64,000 bases of DNA from Bradyrhizobium sp. CB82 (GCF_029714405.1 NZ_CP121650.1:3167001-3231000); one strand, 5' to 3'; positions 1-9,538 are shown, numbered from the stretch's first letter. Numbers and translations: made by a program. The notes: generated by a model from the letters alone, not told the origin.

Positions 1-617
1 CGGTGCGTCTCGTCGACGCGCCGGATGGTTGCCCGATCCATGTCTTCACAGAACAGGGTGTAGTTCACGAGAACGGTTGCGTTGAGCTCATCATGATCGG
101 ACTGTGCAATCCGCGTCAGGCGCAGCGGCGCTTGCGCGACGACCTTGACGCGCGTCTCGACGCCCTGCGCCAGCACCGCGCCGCCATACCAGTAGTCGAA
201 GAAGAACAAGCCGCCGGGTTTCAGAGCCGCATGCGCGGTCCTGAACATGCTCTCGAGCTTCTCATGGTCGTCCTGATAGCTTGCGACATGAAACAGCGAC
301 ACCACGACGTCGAAATCGCGCTCGGGACCCGTCTCGCAGGCGTCGCCCTGGCGAAAGGAGATGGCAAGGCCGGCCTGTTCGGCGCGTGCCTTCGCCCGCG
401 CGATCATGTCCCGGCTCAAATCGACGCCGGCGACGCGCCAGCCGCGGCGGGCGAATTCGATCGCGTGCACTCCCGTGCCGCAGCCGAGATCGAGCAGCTT
501 GCCCTGCGCCGCGCCATGATCGTGCAGGCGTCGTTCGACGAAGTCCACTTCCGCGGCGTAGTCCTTGTCCCGGTAGAGCAGATCGTACCAGGGGGCATAG
601 TCCGCGAACACTGTCAC
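1..617 (-). CDS. Class I SAM-dependent methyltransferase (C-terminus outside window)
   Basis: About 205 residues are visible, starting from a GTG at 617; the 3' part lies beyond the window edge. I translated this frame by hand. Residues 41-49 read LLDLGCGTG, the SAM-binding motif I of class I methyltransferases, followed by an acidic VAGVDLS strand and a DVVVSLFHV motif IV region. The GTG overlaps the stop of the upstream aminotransferase as GTGA, so the two are probably translationally coupled. In this context it likely methylates a sugar, perhaps the amino sugar made by the neighbouring aminotransferase. The acceptor and the atom methylated (N, O or C) cannot be told from sequence. Confidence 0.8.
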   Translation of the reverse strand, partial: MTVFADYAPWYDLLYRDKDYAAEVDFVERRLHDHGAAQGKLLDLGCGTGVHAIEFARRGWRVAGVDLSRDMIARAKARAEQAGLAISFRQGDACETGPERDFDVVVSLFHVASYQDDHEKLESMFRTAHAALKPGGLFFFDYWYGGAVLAQGVETRVKVVAQAPLRLTRIAQSDHDELNATVLVNYTLFCEDMDRATIRRVDETH

Positions 618-1735
618 GGCAAGATCTCCTTGAGCGCCTGCGCAGACCGCGCGATCTCGTCGTCGGTCAAGGCAAGCCCGCTTGGCAGGTAGAACCCGCG
701 GCGCGCGATCAGTTCCGCGTTGGGATGGGATTCGTTCAGCATGAAGCCCATCCGGCGCAGGACCGGCTGCTCGTGCATGCACCAGAAGAACGGCCGCGTC
801 CCGATGCCCTTCGTGGCGAGACGCCGCATCGCGTCCTTGGCATCGAACGGCACCTCGTCGTTGAGCACGACGCCGTAGACCCAATAGATGTTTTCGGCAT
901 AGTTGGTTCTAGCGACGGGACGGCGGATCCCCGGCACGTCGGCGAGTTGCTCATCGTACAGGCGGCCGATCCGACGCTTGAGCTCGACCGTCCGGGGCAG
1001 GCGCTCGACCTGTGCGACGCCAAGCGCCGCTTGCAAGTTGGTCATGCGCGCGTTCCAGCCGAGCTCTTCGTGGATGAAACGCTGCTGCGGCTGGAAGCAG
1101 AGGTTGCGCAAGCTTTGCAGGCGCTCGGCGAGAGCGGCGTCGTCGGTGAGAATCATACCGCCTTCGCCGGTCGTGACGTGCTTGTTGGGATAGAAGCTGA
1201 AGGTCGAGACATCGCCGAAACTGCCGCAGCGCACGCCGCGATAGGTCTGGCCGTGCATCTCGGCGGCATCCTCGATCACCTTGAGCCCGCGCGCACGCGC
1301 GAGTTCGAGGATCGGATCGAGATCGACCGGCAGGCCGTAGATGTGAACCAGCATGATGGCGCGCGTTCGCGGGGTCAGCGCTGCTTCCACGCCTTCGATG
1401 GTCATGTTCCAGGTCGCCGGATCGCAATCCACGGCGACCGGCACGAGGCCGGCCCTGACGACGGCTGCGGCGCAGCTGATGATCGTGAAGGTCGGAATGA
1501 TGACTTCATCGCCCGGTTCGAGTCCAAGGGCGTGAACAGCGATGTCGAGCGCGACGGAGCCGTTGGTGACGGCGACACCGTGGCGGCGCCCCGCCGCACC
1601 AGCCATCGCCTCTTCGAAGCGCTTGATGAAAGGACCTTCGGACGAAATCCAGCCGGTGCGGATGCACTCCGCCAGATAGTCAGCCTCGTTTCCGTCGAGC
1701 AGCGGCGTGTTGACGGGAATGAACGTTTCGGTCAC
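614..1735 (-). CDS. DegT/DnrJ/EryC1/StrS-family PLP-dependent sugar aminotransferase
   Basis: A 373-residue protein of normal length for the family. It transfers an amino group to a nucleotide-linked keto-sugar. Residue D156 in EDAAE and the lysine of FYPNKH at about 185, followed by TTGEGGM, match the PLP-pyridine-binding aspartate and Schiff-base lysine. The N-terminal DGNEADYL and WISSEGPFI segments resemble perosamine-synthase-like members, but substrate and C3 versus C4 regiochemistry are not decidable. The start ATG overlaps the stop of the upstream cupin gene as ATGA, and its own stop overlaps the methyltransferase GTG. The three genes therefore form one coupled unit for a modified amino sugar. 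Confidence 0.88.
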   Translation of the reverse strand: MTETFIPVNTPLLDGNEADYLAECIRTGWISSEGPFIKRFEEAMAGAAGRRHGVAVTNGSVALDIAVHALGLEPGDEVIIPTFTIISCAAAVVRAGLVPVAVDCDPATWNMTIEGVEAALTPRTRAIMLVHIYGLPVDLDPILELARARGLKVIEDAAEMHGQTYRGVRCGSFGDVSTFSFYPNKHVTTGEGGMILTDDAALAERLQSLRNLCFQPQQRFIHEELGWNARMTNLQAALGVAQVERLPRTVELKRRIGRLYDEQLADVPGIRRPVARTNYAENIYWVYGVVLNDEVPFDAKDAMRRLATKGIGTRPFFWCMHEQPVLRRMGFMLNESHPNAELIARRGFYLPSGLALTDDEIARSAQALKEILP

Positions 1736-2178
1736 AGGCCGGGACCTTTGATCCGTATCTCGGACGGCGCGGCCTCCGGAAAACGAGTCTTGTCGTTCTC
1801 TCCGGCATAGGGGCCTTGCTTGATCTCAAACATCTCGAGCGGCTCGAGGACATGGAAGCCGTGTGCGCCGCTGGAGAGCAGGATGATGTCGCCGGCGCAC
1901 AGCACGCGGCTTTCGAGGTACTCTTCGGCAAGCGTATAAAAATCGACTTGAAGTTTCCCCTTCTGGATGAGGAGCACTTCCTGCGTGTAGTGCACCTCCC
2001 GTGTCACCTTGTTGTGACGGTGGGGCGCAATGCTCTTGCCCTGCGGATGGCTCATGAAGGCGAGCTGCTGCGAGAGCTCCGGCGACGAAAAGAAATGGAT
2101 GCCCGGTTCGCGAAACGAAGCGCGCACGATGATCGCATAGAGTTCGTCGCCGAATCGAACGTGTTCGACGTGTTCCAT
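1732..2178 (-). CDS. Cupin-fold protein, possible sugar isomerase or regulator
   Basis: A 148-residue protein starting at MEHVEHVRFG. A longer same-frame ORF upstream looks like non-coding extension and lacks cupin sequence. The motif PHRHNKV (H53, H55), a glutamate in TQEVLL and the later GAHGFHV histidines (H106, H109) fit the two metal-binding cupin motifs. It is followed with an ATGA overlap by the DegT aminotransferase. Cupins paired with DegT enzymes are often sugar ketoisomerases or epimerases (FdtA/WxcM-like), but this protein is not clearly one of those. A role in preparing or binding the amino-sugar intermediate is inference from position only. Confidence 0.7.
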   Translation of the reverse strand: MEHVEHVRFGDELYAIIVRASFREPGIHFFSSPELSQQLAFMSHPQGKSIAPHRHNKVTREVHYTQEVLLIQKGKLQVDFYTLAEEYLESRVLCAGDIILLSSGAHGFHVLEPLEMFEIKQGPYAGENDKTRFPEAAPSEIRIKGPGL

Positions 2179-2293
2179 CGATTGGCCTCGAAAAACTCTG
2201 GAATTAGAGTGACATAGCCGTTCCGGCGCGGCACTTTGGCCATTTTGGCCTGCACCGTCAAGGGCGAGCGCTGATGACCCGGTGCCGCTCGAC

Positions 2294-3469
2294 TTAGCTG
2301 ACGAGCTGTAGGATCGTGCCGACACGTTGCCGGAACGTGTGGGTTGCGAGCGTGCGGGCCTGTCCGGCCGCGGCAATGGCCGTGCGTGCCTGATCATCCC
2401 TCAGATAGCGTTCGATCAACGCGCTGCATTCGTCGACTGAACGCCAGGCCGCGACCTCGCGGTCTGGGTCGAACAGCGCATGCAGATTGTCCTTGAAGTC
2501 CGTCAGCAGGAAAGTGCCGACGCCGGTGGCTTCGAACAGACGCATGTTTCCGGCCTCACGCCCCGCCTGGTCGATATGCGAGTTCAGCGTGATGCGGGAG
2601 GCGCGCAGCGCCTGATACATTTCCACGCCCCAGACCTCGCCCTGGTAGCAGCGGTGCAGCGGCGAGGAGGCGGGCAGGGTGTGCAATCCGCTGCCGAACA
2701 GTTTGAGATCGTAGCGCCGGGCCACCGCTTCGAGCTGGGCCACACGCTGCTGGTGGTCGGCCGAGATCGCGCCGACGAATGAGACGTCGACGTCGCGCGG
2801 CGGCGCCGGCGGAAGAATGTCGAGGATCTCCGGCTCGAACGCCAGATGGATCATCTCCGAACGCGCGCCATGGGCGCGGAAGGACTCGACCACGGCGGAG
2901 ATCTGCGAGATCAGGAGATCGTAGACCGACCAATCTTCGCCGCGTGACGGCAGAATCCCGACCTGGCCGACCAGGATGGGGCGGCCGATCTGCTTGATCC
3001 GGCGCGCCAGGCGCGTGTCGACGTGAAACAGATCCTGGTTGAGCACGAGGTCCGGCTTGAAGTCCTCGATCTGGGCCAGCAGGATCTGCTCCGACTGCGC
3101 GTCGAGGCGCGGGCTCAATCCGATCCTGCGCGCCAGCGGCCGCAGCGCCGGCTTGAACGGCGCGACAATGCGCTGCAGCCAGCCCGGAACGGCATCGCGA
3201 ACGGCGGTGCCGGGCGGCGGCGGTGGCTCGGCGGCGAGGCCATGTTCGCGCGCCCATGCCGTCTGCATCCAGGCGTTGTTGACGTGGATGTTGGCAGCGA
3301 CGTGCCCGAGAGCTGCGAAATTGCGCGAATAGAAATCGGCGACCCCGAACAGACTGGCGTTGCGCACTGCCATCTGCCCATCGTAGGCGGCGCCGTCGAG
3401 GCCCGAATGACGCCGGTAGAGCCAGGCGAGAAAGCGCGGATAGTCTGCGTTGAGGATGAGGACGCGCAC
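2294..3469 (-). CDS. CgeB-like glycosyltransferase
   Basis: A 391-residue protein read from a GTG (VRVLILNADYPRF). The frame stays open for a further 111 codons upstream, but that stretch overlaps the previous gene and has no family-like sequence, so I chose the GTG five bases after that gene's stop. The C-terminal third carries GNMRLFEATGVGTFLLTD, then a D-x-E-V-A-AWRS stretch and ALIERYLRDD, the hallmark of the Glyco_trans_1_2/CgeB group of GT-B enzymes. The role is probably addition of a sugar in repeat-unit assembly at the cytoplasmic face. Donor and acceptor are unknown. Confidence 0.75.
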   Translation of the reverse strand: MRVLILNADYPRFLAWLYRRHSGLDGAAYDGQMAVRNASLFGVADFYSRNFAALGHVAANIHVNNAWMQTAWAREHGLAAEPPPPPGTAVRDAVPGWLQRIVAPFKPALRPLARRIGLSPRLDAQSEQILLAQIEDFKPDLVLNQDLFHVDTRLARRIKQIGRPILVGQVGILPSRGEDWSVYDLLISQISAVVESFRAHGARSEMIHLAFEPEILDILPPAPPRDVDVSFVGAISADHQQRVAQLEAVARRYDLKLFGSGLHTLPASSPLHRCYQGEVWGVEMYQALRASRITLNSHIDQAGREAGNMRLFEATGVGTFLLTDFKDNLHALFDPDREVAAWRSVDECSALIERYLRDDQARTAIAAAGQARTLATHTFRQRVGTILQLVS

Positions 3470-3474
3470 GGCGG

Positions 3475-4782
3475 TTATTTTGTCCGTTCGAGATAGCTCC
3501 GCGGCATCACATACCAGAGCAGGAAGAGGATGGCGGTGCCGTGGGTGAGCAGGGCGACCGTGAGCGGCACGTTGAGCAGAACATGCGGCAAGACGCCTGC
3601 GGACACCACGATGAAGCGCCATGGCAGGCCGGCGGAGACGCGGTTGCCGAACGCCAGCACCAGGCCCGATGCGAGCGCCGTCAGCGGCGCAAGGTAGGGG
3701 CCGACCGATGCGACTCCTTCCGTCGCAAACAGCGACGCGTTGAGGTTGCCGAACCCATAGGTGTTCTGCATCACGACCGACAATGGATCCCGGTAGGGAC
3801 AATGCGTCACCGTCTTCAGGAACGAGACGTGACAGAACCAGGTGAGCGGATGGTGGGAAAAATAGTCGTTATAGATGTCGAGCGCGCTCGATGGCGTCGC
3901 GATCATTCGAATGTTGACGACATCGAAATATTTTCCGGCGAAACTCTCACCGAGCGACGTAGTCGCAATCGAGATGGCGATGATCCCCGCAAGAAGGGGA
4001 AGAAATATCGACAAGATGACCGATGTTCGTGCCTCGAACAGAAGAGCGAGGATTGCCAGGATGATCAGCCACGCCGGCGTAAACAAGGCGAACTTGGTCA
4101 GCGTGATCGGATACAGGAGCAGCAGTAGCAGCAGCACGGCGAGCAGGCGCCAGAAATGCCTCCGCATCCAGCAGCACGCAAAAACGAAGGGCAAGAGCGT
4201 GCTGGACGTCATACCGAGGAGGTAGCGGATCGCGCCCGGGAATTCGAGTTCATTACGATAGTCGTAGATGTGGCTGATCGATATCAGCCTGAAATTGTAG
4301 CTCGCGGCGACCGCGATGGTCGCCGCCGAGATCGCCAGGATCAGGTTCAGGAGGTGCTCGAAGTTCGCGTCCGACAGGGTGATGACCCGCCTGATCGGCG
4401 TCCTGATGAATAGCACCGGGATCAGGAACAGCACGAGCGAGAGCGCTGCCGACACGCCGGCTGCCACGCGCTCGTAGTTGTATTTTGAGAAGGTGTCGAT
4501 CCACAGGAAACCGAGGATCATGGTGTAGAGATAGAAGCCGACGAAATATCCGAGGCTGAAACGGGCCGCGACGAACAGCAGCGAGACGGTCGAAAAGCAC
4601 AGTGCGATCGTCACCGCCAGCCACAGCCGATCTTCGTTGAAGAAGATGTAGAATTGATAGTTGGCGACCTTGATCAGAGACAGGCACGTGATCGCACTGT
4701 GGAGGGCAACCAGCACAGCCAGTCCGGGCCGCGATTCAAGTCGCGATCGTACATCGGAGAAGACGCCGGAAACTGAAGCCAT
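3475..4782 (-). CDS. Polytopic membrane protein, candidate O-antigen/EPS polymerase (Wzy-like)
   Basis: A 435-residue hydrophobic protein with roughly ten to twelve membrane-spanning segments. It has a longer extracytoplasmic loop around residues 270-330 (DIYNDYFSHHPLTWFCH), the layout expected of Wzy polymerases. There is no conserved signature at primary-sequence level, as is usual for that family. It lies between a glycosyltransferase and a UDP-glucuronate decarboxylase, which fits a polymerase role. A second polymerase-like protein is encoded at 22254-23717. The alternative is a different membrane glycosyltransferase or acyltransferase, so the function is inference. Confidence 0.6.
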   Translation of the reverse strand: MASVSGVFSDVRSRLESRPGLAVLVALHSAITCLSLIKVANYQFYIFFNEDRLWLAVTIALCFSTVSLLFVAARFSLGYFVGFYLYTMILGFLWIDTFSKYNYERVAAGVSAALSLVLFLIPVLFIRTPIRRVITLSDANFEHLLNLILAISAATIAVAASYNFRLISISHIYDYRNELEFPGAIRYLLGMTSSTLLPFVFACCWMRRHFWRLLAVLLLLLLLYPITLTKFALFTPAWLIILAILALLFEARTSVILSIFLPLLAGIIAISIATTSLGESFAGKYFDVVNIRMIATPSSALDIYNDYFSHHPLTWFCHVSFLKTVTHCPYRDPLSVVMQNTYGFGNLNASLFATEGVASVGPYLAPLTALASGLVLAFGNRVSAGLPWRFIVVSAGVLPHVLLNVPLTVALLTHGTAILFLLWYVMPRSYLERTK

Positions 4783-4825
4783 GACGGACCGGGTACCTGC
4801 GAGCGGTCGGACGCCGTGTGCCCGG

Positions 4826-5785
4826 TCAGGCTTCGAGCGTGTGCTTGAAATAAGCGATCGTCTCCTTCAGTCCGTCCTCGAGCGCGACCTTCGGCTGCCA
4901 ATCCAGCAGCGTCTTTGCCTTGGTCAGGTCGGGTTGCCGCTGTCGCGGGTCGTCCTGCGGCAACGGCTTGAAGATCAGCTGCGAGCGCGAGCCGGTGAGC
5001 TTGATGACCTTCTCAGCGAGCTCGCGGATGGTGAACTCCGAATTGTTGCCGAGGTTGATCGGGCCGGTCACGGCCTCTTCAGTCGCCATCAGGCGGACGA
5101 TGGCTTCGACGAGGTCGTCGACATAGCAGAAGGAGCGGGTTTGCTCGCCGTCGCCGAACACGGTGATCGGCTCGCCCCTGAGCGCCTGGACGATGAACGA
5201 CGACACCACGCGTCCGTCATTGGGCTGCATGCGCGGACCATATGTGTTGAAGATGCGCGCGACCTTGATCGGCAGGCTATGCTGGCGCCAATAGTCGAAG
5301 AACAGCGTCTCGGCGCAGCGCTTGCCTTCGTCATAGCAGGAGCGGATCCCGATCGGGTTGACGTTACCCCAGTAGTCCTCGGTCTGCGGATGGATCAGGG
5401 GATCGCCATAGACCTCGCTGGTCGAGGCCTGGAATATCCGTGCCTTGAGCCGCTTGGCCAGCCCGAGCATGTTGATGGCGCCGTGCACGGACGTCTTGGT
5501 GGTCTGCACGGGGTCGCGCTGGTAGTGGATCGGGGAGGCCGGGCAGGCCAGATTGAAGATCGCGTCGACCTCGATATAAAGCGGGAAGGTGACGTCGTGC
5601 CTGACCGCCTCGAACAGCGGGTTTGCAATCAGATGGGCGATGTTGCGCCGGCTGCCGGTGAAATAGTTGTCCACCGAAACCACCTCTGCGCCTGTTTTGA
5701 GGAGTCGCTCGCAGAGATGCGATCCGATGAAGCCGGCGCCCCCGGTTACGAGGATGCGGCTATTCCTGTAGTTTTCAAACGACAT
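4826..5785 (-). CDS. UDP-glucuronic acid decarboxylase (UDP-xylose synthase)
   Basis: A 319-residue extended SDR converting UDP-glucuronate to UDP-xylose through a 4-keto intermediate. The NAD-binding motif GGAGFIGS is at 15-22 and the catalytic pair Y151/K155 lies in RSCYDEGKR, the signature that separates decarboxylases from other UDP-sugar epimerases. The start [10 protein letters not shown] was preferred over a frame opening 22 codons earlier that has no homologous-looking sequence. It supplies xylose donor for the polymer, or UDP-4-keto-pentose for further modification. A gap of 165 bases separates it from the next gene downstream, so a new transcription unit could begin there. Confidence 0.9.
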   Translation of the reverse strand: MSFENYRNSRILVTGGAGFIGSHLCERLLKTGAEVVSVDNYFTGSRRNIAHLIANPLFEAVRHDVTFPLYIEVDAIFNLACPASPIHYQRDPVQTTKTSVHGAINMLGLAKRLKARIFQASTSEVYGDPLIHPQTEDYWGNVNPIGIRSCYDEGKRCAETLFFDYWRQHSLPIKVARIFNTYGPRMQPNDGRVVSSFIVQALRGEPITVFGDGEQTRSFCYVDDLVEAIVRLMATEEAVTGPINLGNNSEFTIRELAEKVIKLTGSRSQLIFKPLPQDDPRQRQPDLTKAKTLLDWQPKVALEDGLKETIAYFKHTLEA

Positions 5786-5950
5786 GATCGGTTCCAGATT
5801 TGTTCGGGCGGAGCGGCGTTGAGTGGTATCGAGAACGGCTGGGCTCGCCAATAGCCAAGTGGCCCTTCGGTTGGAGGTGTTTGAATACCTCGACTTTGCA
5901 TGGGGTTGTTTTCGTTATTTTTGTGTGGTCCCAAGAAGGACAGCGGGCGA

Positions 5951-6700
5951 CTAGAAGTCCCGGCGCTTCAGCCAGGCGCGCGCGCCCCAATGACCAAAGC
6001 ACCAGGCCGATTTGATCAGCGGCAGGTGCTCCACGTTGCGATAGATGTGCCAGACCCATTTGGCGGAGCGCATGGGACGACTGGAGACCGAGGTGCCCCT
6101 GACGCGGTAGCGTGCCAGATCCTCATTGAGGCCGAAGGCGGTGTGGCCGGGCCTGAGGATCGAGAGCCACAGGCAGAAATCGTCGTAACCTTCGTTCTTC
6201 ATGGCGACGGGGCCGGCGATCTCGCGGTCCACCAGCGCCGTCAAAGTCGCGATCGAGGTGTTCTTGAGCAGTTGCTCATAGCTGAGCGAGGTCGGCACCT
6301 CGATCAGGCGGCCGGTGGTTGTATTACTCTCGTCGATGCGGCGGAAAGCGGTGTAGCTGAGCGCAGCACGCTTCTCGCGAGCGAAGGCGAGCTGCCGCTC
6401 GAGCTTGTTCGGCAGCCACAGATCGTCACTGTCGAGGAAGGCGAGATAGCGACCCTGCGCGTGGTCGATCGAGGCCTGGCGCGCCAGCGCCGGACCGCCG
6501 TTCTTCTCCTGGCGGATCAGCTTGACGCGCGGATCGCGTGCGGAGGTCGCCTCGATCAGCTCGGGCGTCTTGTCGGTCGAGCAGTCGTCGGCGATCAGGA
6601 GCTCCCAATCCGCAAAGGTCTGGGCCTGGACCGAATGGATCGTCTCCTCGATGAAGCGCTCAACATTCCATGAGGGCGTGATGATCGAAACGAGCGGCAT
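5951..6700 (-). CDS. GT2-family glycosyltransferase
   Basis: A 249-residue GT-A fold enzyme. The N-terminus MPLVSIITPSWNVERFI is the nucleotide-binding start of family 2. D39 in LIADDCSTD and the LAFLDSDDLW motif at 87-95 supply the metal- and UDP-sugar-binding acidic residues. The short length and lack of membrane segments suggest a soluble or peripheral enzyme adding a single residue to a lipid-linked repeat unit. It lies 15 bases downstream of the capsule-type gene at 6716-8119 and is likely in the same transcript. The sugar transferred is unknown. Confidence 0.88.
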   Translation of the reverse strand: MPLVSIITPSWNVERFIEETIHSVQAQTFADWELLIADDCSTDKTPELIEATSARDPRVKLIRQEKNGGPALARQASIDHAQGRYLAFLDSDDLWLPNKLERQLAFAREKRAALSYTAFRRIDESNTTTGRLIEVPTSLSYEQLLKNTSIATLTALVDREIAGPVAMKNEGYDDFCLWLSILRPGHTAFGLNEDLARYRVRGTSVSSRPMRSAKWVWHIYRNVEHLPLIKSAWCFGHWGARAWLKRRDF

Positions 6701-6715
6701 TGATCCGATATCCGT

Positions 6716-8119
6716 TCAGGTCGCAGCGACAGGTTCGGCGATCGCGGTGCGTAGGGACGCCGCGAACGTATCGAGCAACTTTGGGTCGCTGACGTAGAGT
6801 TCGCCCGGATACGACCGGCGCCAGGCGGCTTCGAAAAAGTGGGCGCCCTCGGCGGGATCGAACGGGCCGGCGCGCAACGCCTCGCGCAACCGCGCAGGCA
6901 CGTCGCTCAGGCGATCGACGGCATGGACCAGCGGGCAGGAACGATAGAAGGCATCGCCCATCACCACGACCGGCTTGCCGAGCAACAGCGCCTCGGCGCC
7001 CGACTTGCTGTTGACGGAGATGACGACGTCGGAGCGGTTGAGCACGGTGTAGTTGTTGGTTTGCGGCGGCAGCAGGATGAAATTGTCGAAACGGCGCGCG
7101 AGCTCGAACAGACGGTCGGCCGAGATCGCGCCGATCTGGGCCGGATGCTCCTTCACCACCAGCAGATGCGAGTCCGGGATGGTGCGCAAAAGGAAATCGA
7201 CGGTCGCGACCTGGTCCAGATAGTCCGGCGAGCGCAGCGTCAGCGCCATGTCGGCGGGAACGTGGAAGGGATAATAGACGAAAGGCGTTTCCGGTATCGG
7301 CTTGTAGAGCTTGCGTAGCCGCGTCGCGTTGAGGGCCATCGCCGCGTGAACGCGGGCGTGGCGCAGATTGTGTCCGAACTCCTGATGCTTGCCGAGCGCG
7401 AACTGGTCCCAGAGCTTTTCGGCGAGGCGCTGCCCATTGCGCAGGTTCGCGACCTTCTTGAACGCTGCCGAATAATGATGCTGGTCCTTCTTGGGAATGA
7501 CGATCGCGCGCTGTTTCAGCGTGTCATCGAGATAGGCCTGGACCTCGGGCGACACGGTGTCCGCGGGCTTCGCCATCACGTCGGGCGCGGCGAGGCTGTC
7601 GGGCGTAAAGTACATCCGGCCGCGAAAGAATGACGGCTCGATGAACCAGTTGCGGATGCTGCGGCGCTTCGCGGCGTAGAAGCTCGCGATGACGGAAAGA
7701 AAGCCGCCGAGCTCCTGCACCAGCTCGGCGCGCTTGCCCTGCGCCTCCAGCCTGTCGAGCAGCACTTCCATGGCATTGCCATAGATCATGAACCGACGGC
7801 GCAGCGCTGCAGTGTCGCGAATGCCGAAGGTGAAGCGCTCGTGGCTGAAAAGGAAATTGGTGCCGTCGAGCCCATAAGCTGCAACGCGTGCGTCAAAGGC
7901 CGCCCGGTCCTCGGGCGCTGGCCCGACCTTGAGGCCCTCGCGATACATGTTGGTAACCGGCACGCCTTCCGTTTCCGACATCTCGGCGCTGCGATCATCA
8001 AAGGCGAGCAGAGCGACGTCATGTCCTGCGGCGCGCAGCCGCTGCGCCACCGGAATCCAGAACCGGGTCTGGTATTCAGCGAGCGTCGTGATGAGGATGG
8101 TCCTGGAAGATGCCGTCAT
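6716..8119 (-). CDS. Capsule-polysaccharide-synthesis-like protein (KpsS/KpsC type)
   Basis: A 467-residue protein starting at MTASSRTILITTLAEY, whose ATG overlaps the previous gene's stop as ATGA. A frame opening 20 codons earlier was rejected for that reason. The second half contains VVKEHPAQIG, NNYTVLNRSDVVISVNSKSGAEALLLGKPVVVMG and a final YRSCPLVH segment, which resemble the GT-B-like capsule-synthesis family (PF05159 type). That family includes Kdo transferases of capsule export, but only part of it has been assigned activities. Here it is probably a glycosyl- or glycerol-phosphate-transferase in surface polymer assembly. Confidence 0.68.
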   Translation of the reverse strand: MTASSRTILITTLAEYQTRFWIPVAQRLRAAGHDVALLAFDDRSAEMSETEGVPVTNMYREGLKVGPAPEDRAAFDARVAAYGLDGTNFLFSHERFTFGIRDTAALRRRFMIYGNAMEVLLDRLEAQGKRAELVQELGGFLSVIASFYAAKRRSIRNWFIEPSFFRGRMYFTPDSLAAPDVMAKPADTVSPEVQAYLDDTLKQRAIVIPKKDQHHYSAAFKKVANLRNGQRLAEKLWDQFALGKHQEFGHNLRHARVHAAMALNATRLRKLYKPIPETPFVYYPFHVPADMALTLRSPDYLDQVATVDFLLRTIPDSHLLVVKEHPAQIGAISADRLFELARRFDNFILLPPQTNNYTVLNRSDVVISVNSKSGAEALLLGKPVVVMGDAFYRSCPLVHAVDRLSDVPARLREALRAGPFDPAEGAHFFEAAWRRSYPGELYVSDPKLLDTFAASLRTAIAEPVAAT

Positions 8120-9513
8120 GCGCGTATTGGCGTTTTCTCGATCGCAATGCTGGCAAGCGGGACGCCGGTCGTCGCGCAATGGGCGCGGCGGGCAGCAAAC
8201 TGCGACGGGTCTGCGTGGTCGTGGGCGGCGATCCGATCGAGCAGGCCGGAAACGACGGCAGGCTCGATCCGCTTGTCGCGCCGAACCGGATTGAACTGGC
8301 TCCGTAGCCGTTCCGTCACGGCCGAGCCCAGCAGCGCGCTGGCAGCGCCCTTGGCGATCTGGCCGACACTCGGGTTCGCGCGCATGCCTTTCACGGTTGC
8401 GAGCAGCGAGACATAGGTCCGGCGCGAATTCGGCGTGTTGGTCAGTACATCCGCGACGCGTTCGGCCGCTAGTCCGTCATTGTGGTGGAAGAATGCCGCG
8501 ATATCGGCTGCATGAACCCGGTCGAAACCGAACGTTTCCGTCTCGCTGTCGATGCGATCGATCGCACTCAGGAGCTCGTCGAACGAGGTGACCGTCCGGC
8601 TGACGCGCGCCGGCAGAGCCGCATGGCCGGCGGTCGCCGGCGTGTTGAGATATTCGAGCTGCAGAGGCAGCTTGCCGAGCAGAACGGACTCGACTGCCGT
8701 GCCGCAATTGAGATGGACGATGGCCGCGGCGTTGCGGATGCGGTCGAGGACGTTGCCGGTGCCGTCGACCACGACGTTGGCACGATCGGAGAGCGCGTTG
8801 CGATAGACTTCCTCGTTCTCGAACGGATGCGGTCGAACGAGTATGCTGCGGTCGGGCCGGGCTGCGGCGAGGCGATCGATCTCGGCGAGGTAGTTGGCGA
8901 ACACGCGCTTCAAGTCCGCAATGAAATGGTCGACATAGGCGGCGTCCCATCCGGCGCGGATCATCGCCTCGCGTTCGCCGCCCGGCTTGCCGGCGAAACG
9001 GGAATTGACCAGCGGAAAATTGGCGTTGATGAGCAGATAGCCGCGCGGCTCGCCGTCGAGCATCGAGCGCCAGCGCGGCGCCGCGAAATCGAACCGGGGG
9101 CATCCGGTCAGGTGAAGCTGTTCGGGCTTCATCGTTCCGGCGGCGTTGAACGCCTCGTGGAGCCGGCTGCCCCAGAAGAAATAGCCGGAGAGGATGTCGG
9201 CATAGCCGCTGTCGCGAATATGCGCGGCCATCGCCGGAGGTGAGTTGCCGCCCTTTTCCGCCAGCACGCCGCCTTCCGTGTCCAACACGTAGAGAGCAAG
9301 GCCGGCTTTGGCGAAGCCGCGCATCAGATCGAGATTAGCGGCGCGCGCATAGTTGGCGACCAGCGCGTCGAGCCCCAGCCGCGGCACGTCGACGGCCTGC
9401 TCGTACATCGGCACCAGCGCGACCGAGACGCCGCGGCGCGCGAGCTGATACCCGAGCAGGACAGCTCCCGCCAAGTCACGCTTGGGGTGATCGACCACCA
9501 GGCCTATGCGCAA
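8116..9513 (-). CDS. Surface carbohydrate biosynthesis protein, GT-B-like
   Basis: A 465-residue protein with a GT-B-like layout. MRIGLVVDHPKRDLAGA opens an N-terminal Rossmann-like half. A central ILVRPHPFENEEVYR motif followed by AIVHLNCGTAVESVLLGKLPLQLE forms a donor-binding half of the type seen in capsule and CDP-glycerol-transferase-like families. The C-terminal 120 residues after about 345 are poorly conserved-looking. The gene is coupled by an ATGA overlap to the capsule-type gene downstream. The pair suggests two successive transfer steps or a heteromeric enzyme. The exact reaction is unknown. Confidence 0.62.
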   Translation of the reverse strand: MRIGLVVDHPKRDLAGAVLLGYQLARRGVSVALVPMYEQAVDVPRLGLDALVANYARAANLDLMRGFAKAGLALYVLDTEGGVLAEKGGNSPPAMAAHIRDSGYADILSGYFFWGSRLHEAFNAAGTMKPEQLHLTGCPRFDFAAPRWRSMLDGEPRGYLLINANFPLVNSRFAGKPGGEREAMIRAGWDAAYVDHFIADLKRVFANYLAEIDRLAAARPDRSILVRPHPFENEEVYRNALSDRANVVVDGTGNVLDRIRNAAAIVHLNCGTAVESVLLGKLPLQLEYLNTPATAGHAALPARVSRTVTSFDELLSAIDRIDSETETFGFDRVHAADIAAFFHHNDGLAAERVADVLTNTPNSRRTYVSLLATVKGMRANPSVGQIAKGAASALLGSAVTERLRSQFNPVRRDKRIEPAVVSGLLDRIAAHDHADPSQFAARRAHCATTGVPLASIAIEKTPIRA

Positions 9514-9538
9514 GATCGTTGCTCCCGGCAGATCCGGC

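Noticed and set aside
281..1810. Plus-strand ORF of about 500 codons opposite the DegT aminotransferase
   Set aside because: Arginine-rich low-complexity translation, no family motif, and a strongly supported gene on the other strand.
2195..2210. Five-base-pair hairpin followed by T5 on the minus strand just before the cupin gene
   Set aside because: The stem is too short for a convincing terminator, and it lies directly ahead of a start codon in the same operon.
4661..5854. Plus-strand ORF of 397 codons opposite the UDP-glucuronate decarboxylase
   Set aside because: No recognisable domain; the minus frame has the complete SDR motifs.
5786..5950. The 165-base gap after the UDP-glucuronate decarboxylase was inspected for a small RNA or terminator
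   Set aside because: No stable hairpin or promoter-like pair could be seen.
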